Position numbers and translations under genes: made by a program. DNA of 64,000 nucleotides from Ochotona curzoniae (taxonomy: Eukaryota; Chordata; Mammalia; Lagomorpha; Ochotonidae), in contig NW_024466512.1 of assembly GCF_017591425.1 (NCBI RefSeq), positions 23,613,501 through 23,677,500 on the forward strand. The letters run 5' to 3'. Shown one piece after another: positions 10,308 through 22,343 of the stretch (position 1 is its first letter; every line of letters starts with the position of its first letter). Below the pieces are notes generated by a model. That model had not been told where the DNA came from. It saw only the letters and a list, made by a program, of their open reading frames with translations, and did not search any database.

Positions 10308-11799
10308 AATCCCCATATATCATAGATCTCCACAAATCTCAGGAGTCTATTTTTGAGTAAGCATAAAGCTATATAGCTGATCAAAAGCTGAATATTACTT
10401 TAGAATTGAATTATTTCTCTGTGCACCTTTCTTGATCACTTCAAAGAATCAGAGAAACATTTTTTTTAATTTTCATTGTTATTTTAATAGTTGTCTGTGC
10501 CATTAATTTGACATTTTGGCGAAAATTTAAAAATGATTACTGTTCTTGTTGATTTTACTTGTCTCACAATTAATTTTATTAGTGATGTGAGTAAATAATT
10601 TCTATTCTCTAAATGGCCCCTGTAGTTAGTCATAGTGAGTCTACTTGCTGTGTGACTTTTGAAGTCCTTCTGTCTCTCCAGTGGACTTATTTGCCACCTT
10701 TACTTCCTGCACTTAATTGGATCTATCATAAACTTATCGGCACTAACTTTATTTATATATATTCCATATTTTCTTCTGCTCTACCCCAGATACCTGGATC
10801 AACTTCATGTCTCTCATTTTCCAGTTCTATATTAACTCATGCAAAAATATCCTTAAATTTCTTTGTGCAGTACCACCATGCATTATATTAGTGTCTGAAT
10901 ACAAGGAAATATCTATTTTGTGACTTTTTGCTTTGTAGGAGAGAAAAGTACAGTTATGATTGTGAAATTCAGGTAATGTGGTTGACTATACAACATAACT
11001 AAACCCCTGGCATTTACTTACAAATTTGCCAGACAAATGTAGTGTGAAAATTGTGTGAAAAGTGATTAGCATACAGCATCTTAGCCTATTTTGTGTTTGT
11101 GAACATCTTATAAAGTAATGTGTTACATCACTCTAGAAGACTCTTCTGGAGGGCTAGGAATAATGTTGTATTCACACACACACACACATATATGATATAT
11201 GTATCATATATATAGATACACTATAAATTGGGATTTCTAGATTTCTAGGGTATCTTCTCAATATGCAAAATCTGTAGTCTAGTACTTCTGTTTTTGTGTC
11301 CTCCATAAAGAAATAAACCATTATATATTATATGTTTATGAAAATATATTTGTAGATAGATATGTTAATACAGGTACTGTATTTAACATATTTTATATGC
11401 AATATTTATTAAGTGTTGCATGTAAACATATAAATAAATAAGGAGAAATTGCCTCGTATGATTAAGGAGTCCAAGAACTTGGTATTTGGATAGTATGGCT
11501 TGGTTCAAGTCTGAAAGCTTCAGAACCAGGACGACTGATAGTGTAATGTCAATTTTGAAGGCATATAAACCCTAGGCTACTGGTTTAATGCTATAGTTGC
11601 ATGGCAGGACAATCTGGAGTTCTGATGACGAAAATCAGGAGAAAAGGAATGTCTTAGTGCCCTAGTTCCAGGAGAACCTGAAATGGGTGGGAAAGTTGGA
11701 GTATATAACATTTCTTTGTTTTTGTTATTTTTTATGTTGGTCTGCTGCAAATTGGATGGTGCCTGACTACTTTGGTGGCAGATCTTCTGCTATGGCTTA
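10308..11799. other. Unique AT-rich DNA with a CA/TA microsatellite
   Basis: No gene is recognised. The open frame at 10613-10891 has no domain or splice context. A (CA)n(TA)n tract lies at 11172-11220. Confidence 0.5.
11172..11220. repeat. (CA)n-(TA)n microsatellite
   Basis: About eight CA units followed by imperfect TATATGATATATG sequence. Confidence 0.85.
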
Positions 11800-12211
11800 T
11801 GTAATAGTTTGGGTGTCTCTCAGAGGTTTGTGTACTATGAACTTGGTCTTCAAAGTTTTACGTTAATGGTTGATAGATTAAGGGTACAAACTTGATCCAG
11901 TTATGGTGCCTGGAGAAGGGACCCTTGGGAAGTGATTGGATTGGAATAGGTTAATAGGGTGAGGCCTTATGAGCCAATGAGAATGGTATTATAAGTAGAG
12001 ATTTAAGGTTATGAAGGTGGAGCGTGTTCCATGTCTCTGTTAGCTTACCATATGGTAAGCTACCATACTCTGACCTTACTAGATGTCTAAACCAATGGGG
12101 GCTGGCTAGTCTTGGGTTGTAAACTTTCAAAATGATAAACCAAGATAAGCCTTCCTCCTAAGAACTCTGCTCAGGTGTTTTAGTTAAAATAATGGAAACA
12201 TGACTAATTCA
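11800..12211 (+). mobile_element. Probable MaLR/ERVL-type LTR
   Basis: It starts TGTAATAGTTTGGGTGTCTC and ends near CATGACTAATTCA. Internal phrases follow the MLT/MST/THE1-like plan: GGGAAGTGATTGGATTGGAAT, CCATGTCTCTGTTAGC, and an AATGATAAACC poly(A)-signal region followed by a short U5-like part. No internal proviral genes adjoin it, so it is a solo LTR. No clear 5-bp TSD remains. The family call is from memory. Confidence 0.55.
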
Positions 12212-13321
12212 GCCCCCATTGAGCTCACTGGCTCACGTGACAATCTTTTATCTGGGAACACCCACAGAGACATACTAAAAAATAATGCTTTCACGATTCT
12301 CTAGATATTTTTTAATCCAGTCAAGCTGACATCTAAAATATACTGTTCAGTTAAATATGTATCTTAGAAGTCACTGACAAATGAAATCTCAGATTTAACC
12401 ATTTTTTATAATTACATGAACTAAATAATCATAACTATGTAGCTCTGAGTGAGCTTTTTCAAGTAATTTATACATATGTTGAGTACTCTGTCATCAGACT
12501 TCCTTAATGCTCTTTTTAGGCCAGGAGTCCCATGGTCTGGGTGGCAATAGGGTGAGGTAACTGTTGATCTTGATTTGTCAATTCCAGGCTAGTCATCATG
12601 ATCTGAATAATTTTGGTACTAGTGTTGTAGAGATACAAACCCAGTCAAGCCTGTCTGTGCATTTCACATCAACTGTGAAGTGAAAATATTTGAGGAAACT
12701 ATGGCATCTGTTTTGAATATGTATGAAATTTTTATTACTTCCTGAGCAATATAGTATAACAACTGTTCACATAGCATTTACATTAATTAACTATTATAAG
12801 CAATATAGAGATTTAAGATATTACTATGGGCTATTTTGTTCATTTTTATAAATAATTCTATTACCTTACATTATTATGATTTAAATTATATGGGAATATA
12901 TGTAAATTATATACAAACAATATGCCATTTTATATGAGACATTTGAGCCTCTCAGATTCTAGTTGGTGAAGGGGCTCCTGGAACCGATCTTCCACAGACT
13001 GTATTCTACGTAGTTTTAAATATATTAAAAATGTAATTGGAATGTTATATTTTAAAAATAGCCCTATGTCTGCTTCTCCAATTAAAATTTTACATTACAT
13101 GCTACTCATTCTGTCAAAATTATTTGAAAATGCTTCTGAAGGCCAAATTATGCTATATATGTATCTAAATATAATACTGATACTTAATGTTTGCTTTGTT
13201 CAATTAAAAGCACATTATATATTGTAAAATGTTGAAAAATATAAATCTTCCATAATCCTATTTCTTAGAGATTATGATGTTCACAATTTTTGTATATTAA
13301 ATATTCATGTATGCAGTTAAT
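12212..13321. other. Unique AT-rich DNA
   Basis: No gene or clear repeat is seen. Confidence 0.5.
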
Positions 13322-13381
13322 ATGAGGGCACTCCAAAAAGTTTGTGGAAACTGGAATTAAAGATAGGAAAATTGGAAGTCA
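13322..13381. mobile_element. Possible mariner-like terminus
   Basis: GAGGGCACTCCAAAAAGTTTG followed by TGGAAACTGGAATTAAAGAT resembles the other end of the element suspected at 92-172. Only one end is present, directly before L1 sequence. Confidence 0.35.
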
Positions 13382-15693
13382 ACACATCTGAGGGAATCGT
13401 GGAAAAACTAATGAAAAGGATTGGGTATATGTGCTGAGCTCAGAGTAAACTCACTTTGAGCTCAGTGCATTGCACTGGTCCCACAGGGAAAATAATAGCG
13501 ACTATGGCATCATGTGGGTCAAAATAGGTCTGGGTGGGCCTCAGATCTAATAGCCATCTGGTTTCAGCAAGTTCAACTTCACCAACAATCTAGTTATTTA
13601 GGATACCTGGTGTTGACCTAATCCTGGGAACTGCTCAAATTGGAAGTGGGAGAAAGGTTGTACAGACAATGGTGCAGCCACAGCATGGGATCACAGGAGG
13701 AGGAGACTGGAGAGCCAGGAGCTGGGGCTATGGAGACCATGGTGGAAGTCTTAACAAGAGACCAGACCTGGAACTTGCTGGAGGGAGTGGCACAATTGTC
13801 TGCAAGCAAAGAGCTGTGTATCAACTGCAATAAGTAAAATTGAACTGTAGACCTGTGGGTGACCCAGCTTAGAAACCAGCCTTAAGAAGAATCTGCTAAC
13901 CAGTACAATAACCAAGAACAAAAGAAGAGACAAAGGCACAATGAATATTACTGAAGACTTCCCTGCAAAAGAGCAAAACCCTATGCCCACTGAATTAACT
14001 GAGGAATACACAGATTAAATGGGGGATACAGAATTCACAAAACTCATCATGAAACAACTGCTTATCAGCTATAAGATACACTTACAAGAGTTCAAGGAAT
14101 TTAAGGAGTATGTTACACAGGAAATAGCAACACTGAAATAAAATCAAGCCAAATTATTGGGAATGAAGGATGCAGTAGAGCAAATTAAAAATGCAATGGA
14201 AAGTCTGCATATTAGAATGAATGAGGCAGAAGAAAGAATCTCAGAATTGGAAGATATTTCTTGTCGCCATGTGGAAACAATCAAAAAGCTGGAAGCAGAG
14301 CTGGGTCAAGCTAAAAAAAAAAAAGCATTCAAGAATTAAGACCCTATTTAAAAGCCAAATATACGAGTGATGGGAGTTCTAGAAGGTGCAGAAAGAGAAG
14401 CTGCATTTTATAATGTATTTAATGAAATAATAAAGGAAATTTTCGCTAATCTGGAGAAAGAATTGAGAAACACAATACAGAACTCCCAACAGAGTTGACC
14501 AAAAGCAATCTTCACCACAATACATGATAATCAAGTTCTCTTCAGTTGAACAAAAGAAAAAGATCTTTAAATGTGCATGTGAAAAAAAAAATCAAATGGC
14601 CTCTAGAGGAATGGCAATCAGACTCACAGCTAACCTCTCACATGAAACACTACAGGCCAGAAGAAAATGGAGTGACATATTTCAGATTCTAAAAGGAAAA
14701 AAATTCTTGGTCCAGAATAACAAACACAGGAAAGCTTTGCTTTGTTTTTAGAAATGATGCAAAATTATTCCACAGCAAAGAAAAACTCAAAGAATACACC
14801 TCTTTTAGACTTGCCCTATAAATGATATTTAAAGATATTCTCTTGACAAAGAAAAGCAATAGCACTCAGCAAAACCAAAGGCAAATGTGAAGAACATCTT
14901 AGTAAAATAATAGGAGACTAAATGAAACAATGAACCACCCATTGCTAAAATGACAGGACCAAATTAACACCTGTTCATATTAACCAAGAATGTAAAAGGC
15001 TTAAATCCATCAATCAAATGTCATTGATTAGTAGATAGGAATAAAAAAGTAAAACCCACCTATCTATTGCTTACAAGAGGCAGATCTCACTGGGAGACAC
15101 CTTTCACCAACAAAAATCAGCGGAAACTATATCTCATGGATTTTGATGTTTTTGTTTTAATTTTCATTTCTTTAAAACAATTTTTTTTCTTAAACTCTTC
15201 ACTGACTTATAGGTCATGCAGTAGCATCATTTTCTTTAAGAAGGTTCTTGATTTTCATTTCTTCAGCAACACATTAGTCATTCAGTAGCATGTTATTTAT
15301 TTTCATGGCATTGTGAATTTCTGTTTTTCTTCCTGTTGTTGATTTTGTTTTGTGGCTTTTCCTTTAAGGGGATGTATAGTAACTGTATGATGGAAACTGT
15401 CATATCCAGATGTGATGATACAATCCAGTATGCGTCTCTACTTCCAGATCAAAGATGGACTCCCAATGAAACTAATATATTTATCAAGACAGTATGATGC
15501 TGGACTCTTTGCCATTGTCCATGCCTGTAGTGATGAACATATGACTGATTGTGAAGAACTGTACCACTGTAATAACACAGGGGAAATCAGTGTGTGAGCA
15601 GAGGAGATTTGGGGAGAGGGTAAAAGGAAATCCCAGAGCATATGGAACTGTATCATGAAATAATAACAACAACAACAATAATAATAATAATAA
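13382..15693 (+). mobile_element. ORF2-less L1 derivative (HAL1-like), copy A
   Basis: A sense-strand L1 in this order: 5' UTR-like region (about 13.4-13.94 kb), decayed ORF1 (13941-14750), inter-ORF and ORF2 start (about 14.94-15.14 kb, AAATGACAGGACCAAATTAAC through GCGGAAACTATATCTCATGG), a segment reading as antisense ORF2 (about 15.15-15.37 kb), then the L1 3' UTR (15.38-15.66 kb) and an A-rich AAC/AAT tail. Reverse transcriptase and the rest of ORF2 are missing. The same junctions recur at 17131-17965. HAL1 (half-L1) elements with ORF1 but no ORF2 are an established mammalian type. Membership here is inferred. Confidence 0.65.
13941..14750 (+). pseudogene. L1 ORF1 remnant (RNA-binding coiled-coil protein)
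   Basis: ORF1 encodes the L1 nucleic-acid chaperone that trimerises through a coiled coil and coats L1 RNA. The ATG at 13941 is followed by in-frame stops at 14016 and 14139. The clearest coiled coil, DAVEQIKNAMESLHIRMNEA then EERISELEDI, occupies 14157-14339 and ends after an A-run frameshift. The RRM/linker part (VMGVLEGAEREAAFYNVFNE) lies near 14369-14430. The C-terminal domain (MAIRLTANLSHETLQARRKW) lies at about 14611-14670 within the frame starting 14524. At least two stops and two frameshifts make it non-functional. Confidence 0.75.
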
Positions 15694-16078
15694 AATGGAA
15701 AAAAAATTATTTAGAGAAAGTATAAAATTAGCTGTGGAATTTTGTATGTGGATAGAAATTATATTTCTAAATTAAATTATTATCGAGGAATACTGTGTTC
15801 TAAAATAAGCTGTTACTTGTTTTCTCTGATGTCTTGTTTTTGTATTAGCTTGTGTTGCAGCAGGTTACTTTTAACTACATTCTCTTTTTAGTTTTTGCCT
15901 GTTACTTCAGTCATAAAATACTTGGTTATTATGTTTATATTGATCTCTCAGAGCGTAACAAATTTTCAATAAGTGATCAAATCCTCCAGCACAAATCAGT
16001 TTTCAAACTTCTTAGTTTTTGTCACGGCATTTTCAGGTTTTTGATAACTGATAATTCAAAATGACAATTATGTTTTTT
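15694..16078. other. Unique AT-rich DNA
   Basis: Nothing recognisable between the L1 tail and the next SINE. The 70-codon frame here is unsupported. Confidence 0.45.
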
Positions 16079-16395
16079 AAAGCTCTATATTATTATTATT
16101 GGAAATCAGATTTACAGAAAGCATGTGATACGAGAGAAAGATTTTCTGTCCACTGGTTCACTCAGTAAGTGGCCACAATGGCCAGGGCTGAGCTGATTTG
16201 AAGCCAGAAGCCAGGAGCTTTCTCCTGGTCTCCCACAAGGGTACAGGGTCCCAAGGCTTTGGGCCATGATCTACTGCTTTCCCAGGCCTCAAACAGGCAG
16301 CTGGAAGGGAATTGAAGTAGCTGGGATATGAACCAGCGCCCATATGGGATCTTGGCGTGTTCAAGGTGAGAACTAAAGGTATCATGCTGCACCCT
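16079..16395 (-). mobile_element. CSINE, antisense, older
   Basis: An antisense SINE ending at CTGCACCC. A decayed TSD is visible: GACAATTATGTTT to the left and GATAATTATCTTT to the right. The reduced A-tail (TATTATTATTATTGG) suggests tail erosion. Confidence 0.82.
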
Positions 16396-17130
16396 GATAA
16401 TTATCTTTGTTTTTTTTTAAACTCCCTCAATGTGGGCATGGACATTGACAATTATCTTTTAATTCTACTGTAGCTCTTAGCTAACTTTGGAGAGAAGGCA
16501 TGTGATGTCACCTGTTTCAGCTGTTTTTATTTCCTTCATTTTGAGAGGAACATAGCCCATTTTATTTTAAAGGAGTTAATTCTGTATTTTATATCCTGTT
16601 TGAAAAAGCAAAAACAGATTTAGGCTGCCAAAAGGTCTCCTTGCAGCTTTTACTATTTTGCTTCTTAGTGGGATATTAATATTTACAGAACCGAATGGGG
16701 TTCCTTCCTAGAATGATGAATCCAAGAACTATTAATACTCGCTTTGTTTCCTTTCCTTGTTCTGAGAAAGCTATACCAAATGAGAGGTGCATGTTGAATG
16801 TTTGTCTGGACGCTCATGAGTTTCTATAAAAATTGCTAGCAAGTGTGTTGCTGGTATTTTGAACACATAATAAACCAATATTAACTGAAAATCAAAAGTA
16901 TAAGTGGTAGTTACTGTAGAGAAAATATATATATATGTTCTGAATATCCAAGGCAGCTTACATAAATACAGTGTTAAATAGTGTTCTAAAAGTATTTGCT
17001 AATATGAAAATGTTATTTAGAATTATAAAATTAATAGGCTGTTGTAAAATTAAGTTGTTTTGGTTAATGGTTATTGTTGATTGAGGTGGAGGATGGCATG
17101 GGTTTTTAAAGACATGGGTCTATATTGCTA
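16396..17130. other. Unique AT-rich DNA
   Basis: No gene or clear repeat. A short TATATATATA run lies near 16926. Confidence 0.45.
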
Positions 17131-17965
17131 AAATGACAGGACCAAATTACCACCTATTTGTATTAACCATGTTTGTAAATGGTTTAAACTCATTGATCAA
17201 ACATCATAGATTAGTAGACTTGATTAAAAAACAAAACCCATCTATTTGTTGCCTACAGGAACCGTATCTCATCAACAAAGATCAGCGGAAACTATATCTC
17301 ATGGAGTTTGATGTTTTTGTTTTGTTAGTTTCATCTCTTCAAAACATTTTCTTCTGATTAAATTATTCAATGGCTCATAGATCATACAGTAGCATCATTT
17401 TCTTCAAGAATGTTCTTGATTTTCTTTTTCATTTCTTCAGTGACACACTGGTCATTCAGTAGCATGTTATTTATTTTCATGGCATTGTGAATTTATGCTT
17501 TTCCTCCTGTTGTTGATTTTGTTTTGTGGCTTTTCATTTAAAGGGATGTATAGTAACTGTGTAATGGAGACTGTCATATCTAGCAGCATGTTATTTAACT
17601 TCATGGCATTGTAAACTTCTAGTTTTCTTCCTGTTGTTGATTTTGTGTTGTGGCTTTTCATTTAAGGGGATATATAGTAACTGTGTAACTCAGACTATCA
17701 AATACAGACTTGAGGATACAATGCAGTATGCATCTCTACTTCCAGACAAAGATGGATCCCAATTAAACTGTTTACTATATCTTGATAATAGGGTGCTGGA
17801 CTCTTTGCCATTGTCCATGCCTGCAATGATGGACATAAGGTGTATAAAGAACTATACTGTAGTAATTATATAGGAGAATTCAGTGATAGGGGAGGGAATT
17901 GGGGATCGCATAAAGAAAATCCCATGATCTATGGAACTGTATCATAAAATGATAATAATAAAAAG
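17131..17965 (+). mobile_element. ORF2-less L1 derivative (HAL1-like), copy B, 5'-truncated
   Basis: It begins at ATTGCTAAAATGACAGGACC, the inter-ORF point also present at 14943 in copy A. It continues through the same ORF2 start, the same antisense-ORF2 segment (17.30-17.58 kb) and the same 3' UTR, ending GAACTGTATCATAAAATG and an AAT tail. It has an extra tandem duplication of the antisense module (about 17.46-17.58 kb and 17.58-17.70 kb). Spacing and divergence fit either an independent insertion of the same family or an old local duplication. Confidence 0.62.
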
Positions 17966-19039
17966 AAGTAAAATTAATAAAAAAAGATGAGTGTCAAAAC
18001 TGCAACATTCATAACATTTGAAATTGGGGGTATAGTAATGACATTCATGCCCCCACAAAGCAGTCAATTAAGGATATCTAGGGCAGAATAATGTGATGGT
18101 AGAGCAATTAGAAGCACCACATGGGGAATGGAGGAATGGAGCACAAGGTGCCACATGGAACATGCTTAGGAAACTCTGTCATTTGTGTTGTGTTTTGCTC
18201 TTATCAGAACAATTTCTTTTTTCCTTTCTTTCTTTCTTTTTTTTTTTTTTAAAGAAAATAGAATTGGGCTAGAAACATAACACATCATGGTTGCGGCTTT
18301 AAGGAATTGTTTTATTTGTAGATCTATGCAGCTCTGAATATTCCAGAAGTAACCATAGAACTCAGAGACCTGGGTTCAGTTTTTGCTCTTCAAGCTTCAA
18401 ATAAGTGGCATCATGTTAATTATTCTTTTGCTTACAAGGTTCAGGTTAAATTAGGAAGTGAATATGTTAACTTTGCTACGTAGGAATAATTTAATAAATT
18501 TAGTTGTAGCTCTGTGCTTTGTTGAGTACTTAAAACAGGACCAGGATATTTTATACCTCGTGTTTCATTTTCTAATTTCATGGGATCCTGTTAAAAGAAA
18601 ATGCTTGGGATTAATATATAGTTCAAAAGGAATATTTTTTTCCCATTGGGTTTTAGGTGAGTGTTATTTAGTCTTTTCCTTTTATTATTTTACTAAGATG
18701 TTCTTCACATTTGCCTTTGTTTTTGTTGAGTGCTATTACTTTTCTTTGTCAAGAGAGAATCTTTAAATATCATTTATAGGGCAAGTCTAGAAGAGGTGTA
18801 CCACTTTACCAGTTTGTCTGCATTTGTAGAAATGTCCTGGAATTACTCTAATTCCAATTAATTAAAAAGAAAAGGGAGAAATACAGAACAAAACAAAAGT
18901 ATTTAGTGGGTAATGATGAAGATGACAATAAAGTTGTGTGGTACTGAGTACAGTTCTTAGTTTAACAATTATAACTTTAAATAATTATGAACAATAATTG
19001 GAATATAAGTTTTATTTTCTCTGTAGGAGATATTAAAAA
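17966..19039. other. Unique DNA with a T-run
   Basis: No gene is recognised. A CTTTCTTTCTTTCTT-type poly-T tract sits at about 18220-18252 with no SINE body attached. The 102-codon frame at 18458 is AT-rich and unsupported. Confidence 0.45.
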
Positions 19040-19189
19040 TGCAAAATATTGCTCTGAGCTAGACAATAGCAGACCACAGAACTTACAAGACTTCAAATTA
19101 TGTTCCTTGCGTAGGTCAAAAGGCCACTGAGGATACCATCAGGCTGCAAAGCTTTTCATTTGATCTCAGCCTTCATGCATCACTTCTGG

Positions 19190-19410
19190 TATTGTGTGCA
19201 CATTTAAGAGGAAAGCAGCCAAAATCAAACCAGTCTTAACAAAGACTATTTCAGTAGTTATCTTAGGAGTATGCAGAGGACCATGGTCTGCCCTCAGATG
19301 CACACCCAGAATTTCCATTGACGTCAATACTTATTGCTTACTCATATCCAACGGCAGAATCTGGCCCTTAGAAATTAAATTAAATAATTCCCTGTGTGGG
19401 ACGCCAGAAA
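19190..19410. promoter_or_regulatory. Candidate ancient conserved element with a perfect CRE
   Basis: The palindrome ATTGACGTCAAT (19317-19328) contains the full CREB/ATF site TGACGTCA. About 40 bases downstream is CAGAATCTGGCCC. As I recall it, this pairing of an ATTGAC-TCAAT phrase with CAGAATCTGGCCC is typical of a very old amniote interspersed repeat, copies of which survive in mammals mainly as conserved non-coding elements. The local base composition is more balanced than the flanks. Conservation could not be tested here. Confidence 0.4.
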
Positions 19411-19449
19411 GTATCACAAATCTGCTGAGAAGGACAAGCTACTAACTGT

Positions 19450-20833
19450 GAAAGAGAAGTTTCCTGAGTTAATGTCAACGCTGGCAAACTGAAATGGCCC
19501 TACCCACTATTATTTTAGTTTACAAACATTATGACTGCAAATATGTTTTCAAGAGCGCGTACATGTTTTCAAACATACAGAAGATGGCTCCAGTGAAGTT
19601 TTGTCTTTGCCTGTTTTATGCATTTACATTTAGAGAAACCTAAACCTCAAAATGCCAAAATCAGCTTTGTTAGTTAATTTTAAAGTAGGAATAGTACAGA
19701 GAAGACCCACATTTTTTCTACTAGTTCTTCTTTTCATTCACTGCTAGCTGCATTTCCCATAACGAGGGTGTCTGTATTTTAAGAAAAGGAGGAAAATAAT
19801 ATTCTGCATTACACTATGAATTTGGAGTTGGATAGAGATCAAGCTCCTGTCAGTCTTCAGAAGGGGAGACATCGTCCGAATTTTTGCTCTACATTAATGT
19901 AAATTGAAAAGAACCTTCATTTTTTGATCATGTCACAAAATGTGGAAAACACATTTGCTCTTTGAATGAAAGATGAGATTAAGATAGTTTGTTTTCTATA
20001 AGAAATTCAACTCACATGTATACATGTCATTTTACTTTTTCAGAGTAGAGTACTTTTCTGTATTACCATATTTACTATGTTTAATGCTAATTAAAAATAG
20101 CCCTCATTCCCCAAGCCTTTAATTCAGTTGCAGAAACATTTATGTAGGGACTCTTTTTAGCTAGTTCTAATTATGGCAAATTTTATTGAAAACTCAGTCC
20201 TAATGGTCTAGATGCTCAACTACTGTTGAGGTTCCAGACCTACAGTGTTATACATAGAAAACACACACTGTGGTATGTGTTGTAATAGACTTTTGCAAAT
20301 GAAATTTTGAGACAGAATGAAGTATGAGATAAAGAGCTTTAATTTGCTGCTTTTGAAATGCTTTAACTATCCCTGATTGTTTGGGAAGCCCTTTGCAGAT
20401 GAGTGTGCGTTTGTTGGGTGACATGAGTGGACAAGATGATGTGAACAGTATTGCAGGTAAATGCCAGCTCCAAACAAAAATCTAAGTGCTCTCTTGAAAT
20501 GAATGTTAGGGAACAGTGAGGCTTCTGGTATGATCAGAGCATAGGATACAATGAATAGTAATAGTATATGTAAAATAGATGACTCCAGTATTTAGATTTT
20601 GTACCAAGTTACCAAGTTGAGGAATTTGAAATTTGATCTGAATGCCCCTTACATTTCTTAGTGTTCTTATTTAACCTCACTCCATATCAAGACAACATTG
20701 TAGTCATTTGTTGAAAACAGTCTCACAGATATTTTTATTATCTTTGAGCCTGTTACAATCATACCTATTTTTTCTATTTTTCTACTTTCTACTGATACCT
20801 TTAATATGTGATTCCCTATCCATTTTGTAAGTT
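19450..20833. other. Unique AT-rich DNA
   Basis: No gene or clear repeat is seen. Confidence 0.45.
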
Positions 20834-21157
20834 TTGTTTTTAAGATTTATTTATTTATTGAAAGGCAGATTTACAGAAGAGAGGGAGAGCAGAGAAAGAT
20901 CTTCCATCTGCTGATTCATTGCCAGATTGCTGCAACAGCCAGAGCTGAGCTGATTTGGAGCCAGGAATCAGTAGTCCCCTTCAGGCATTCCACATGTGTG
21001 CCGAGTCCCAAGATTTTAGGCCATTCTCCAATGCTCTCCCAGGTCACAACCAAGGAGTTTGATGGGAAGTGGAGCAGCCAGGACATGAACCGTTGCCCAC
21101 ATGGAATGCTGATGCTTGCAAGTGGAAGATTAGCCAATTGAGCCATCATGTCAGCCC
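20834..21157 (-). mobile_element. CSINE, antisense, older
   Basis: Tail TTTAAGATTTATTTATTTATTG, head complement ending CATCATGTCAGCCC. Divergence is moderate, and GAACCGTTGCC replaces the B-box complement. No clear TSD. Confidence 0.82.
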
Positions 21158-21951
21158 TTTAAGAAAGTTTAATATTGAATAAGTAGGTTTATGAACTAAT
21201 ATGTTGGAAATCATAAAGGGGATTCAAGGGTAAAAAGACACTAATATTTCTGAAAATATTTGGGTGTGAAAAAGACACAAGAGGGAGAAAGTTCATATTT
21301 TCCTTTGGCAGTTTTCTTTTGCTTGAAGATGCTGTAGGTTTCAAGGATGGTTCTAGTTCCAAATACACAGACTTGGACAAATTTCTCTGGACCTCATTTT
21401 CTTTAAAGCATTCACTTAAATAAGTTCAGGGTTGTTTCTTCTTCCAAGATTGAATACTGAGAAATCATGTCTACACCTAATTGAGAGATCGCTTTCTGAT
21501 TTTTCTTTGCTGCTGATGGACAGTACTAAAACACTCAGCATCTCATTCTTGTATCTGGCTTCCCTTTCTTCCTCTTCTTGTCTCTCATTTGTAGACTCAG
21601 CGAAGGTTGTGGAAGAAAAAACAAATGGAATTAAAGGAAATAAGAGGTACTAGAGGAAGGGTGGATGTTAGTAATCAAAGGTGTTCTTTTGAAATTGAGG
21701 TGTGAAGGATACATGTAAGGAGAGGGATAATTTAAAAATAATCAATATTAATCTTTCACCTTGTTGAGTTACTGCATGTCAGACAATGTTGATTTTGGCA
21801 TATTGGTCCATCGGCTTGTTTTTGTGTGTTCTGCTCTTTAATTTACTTAGATACAATTGCTGACAACCAGAGGCTACAATTATAATTTCTGCTTTTTGAA
21901 TTTTTTCCTTTGGGAGATAAAATTCAAACTGTTGACCTCATGCAAATCAGT
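21158..21951. other. Unique DNA
   Basis: No gene is recognised. The 73-codon frame at 21432 has no supporting features. Confidence 0.45.
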
Positions 21952-22246
21952 TTTTTAAAGATTTGTTTGTGTGTTTGAAAGAAAGAGTTACAGAAGGACA
22001 GAGAAATGGGCCTTCCATCTGGTTTACTCCCCAGATGGATGCAATGATCAAGAGGTTGAAGCTAGGAGCCTGGCACTGGTCTCCCATGTGGATCCAGGAG
22101 TCTAATAACTTAAACCATCTTTAGCTGCTTTCCTAGATACACTGTCAGGGAGCTGATTCAGCAGTGGAGCAGCTGGGTTTAAACTCTCACCCTCCTATAG
22201 GGTGCAGGGATTGCAGGAGACAGCTTAAATCTTTGTTCCACGACAG
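21952..22246 (-). mobile_element. Old CSINE, antisense, degraded
   Basis: TTTTTTAAAGATTTGTTTGTG opens the antisense tail. The body retains CTTCCATCTGG, CTCCCATGTGGATCCAGGAG and CAGGGAGCTGATTCAGCAG. The head is mostly lost. Confidence 0.7.
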
Positions 22247-22343
22247 TAGATTTGCAAACCAATTTTTAACAAGAGAAGGCAACCTTCCCAACAAAAGTGG
22301 CTGACCAAGAAGATGCAGCAGTGGTTTGGCTTGCCTTAAGATA

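Noticed and set aside
7727..10360. Many overlapping 80-141 codon open frames on both strands
   Set aside because: They arise from the low stop-codon frequency of GC-rich repeat DNA, repeat with the 257-bp monomers, and show no domain or conserved start.
18220..18252. T-run suspected to be another antisense SINE tail
   Set aside because: No SINE body follows it.
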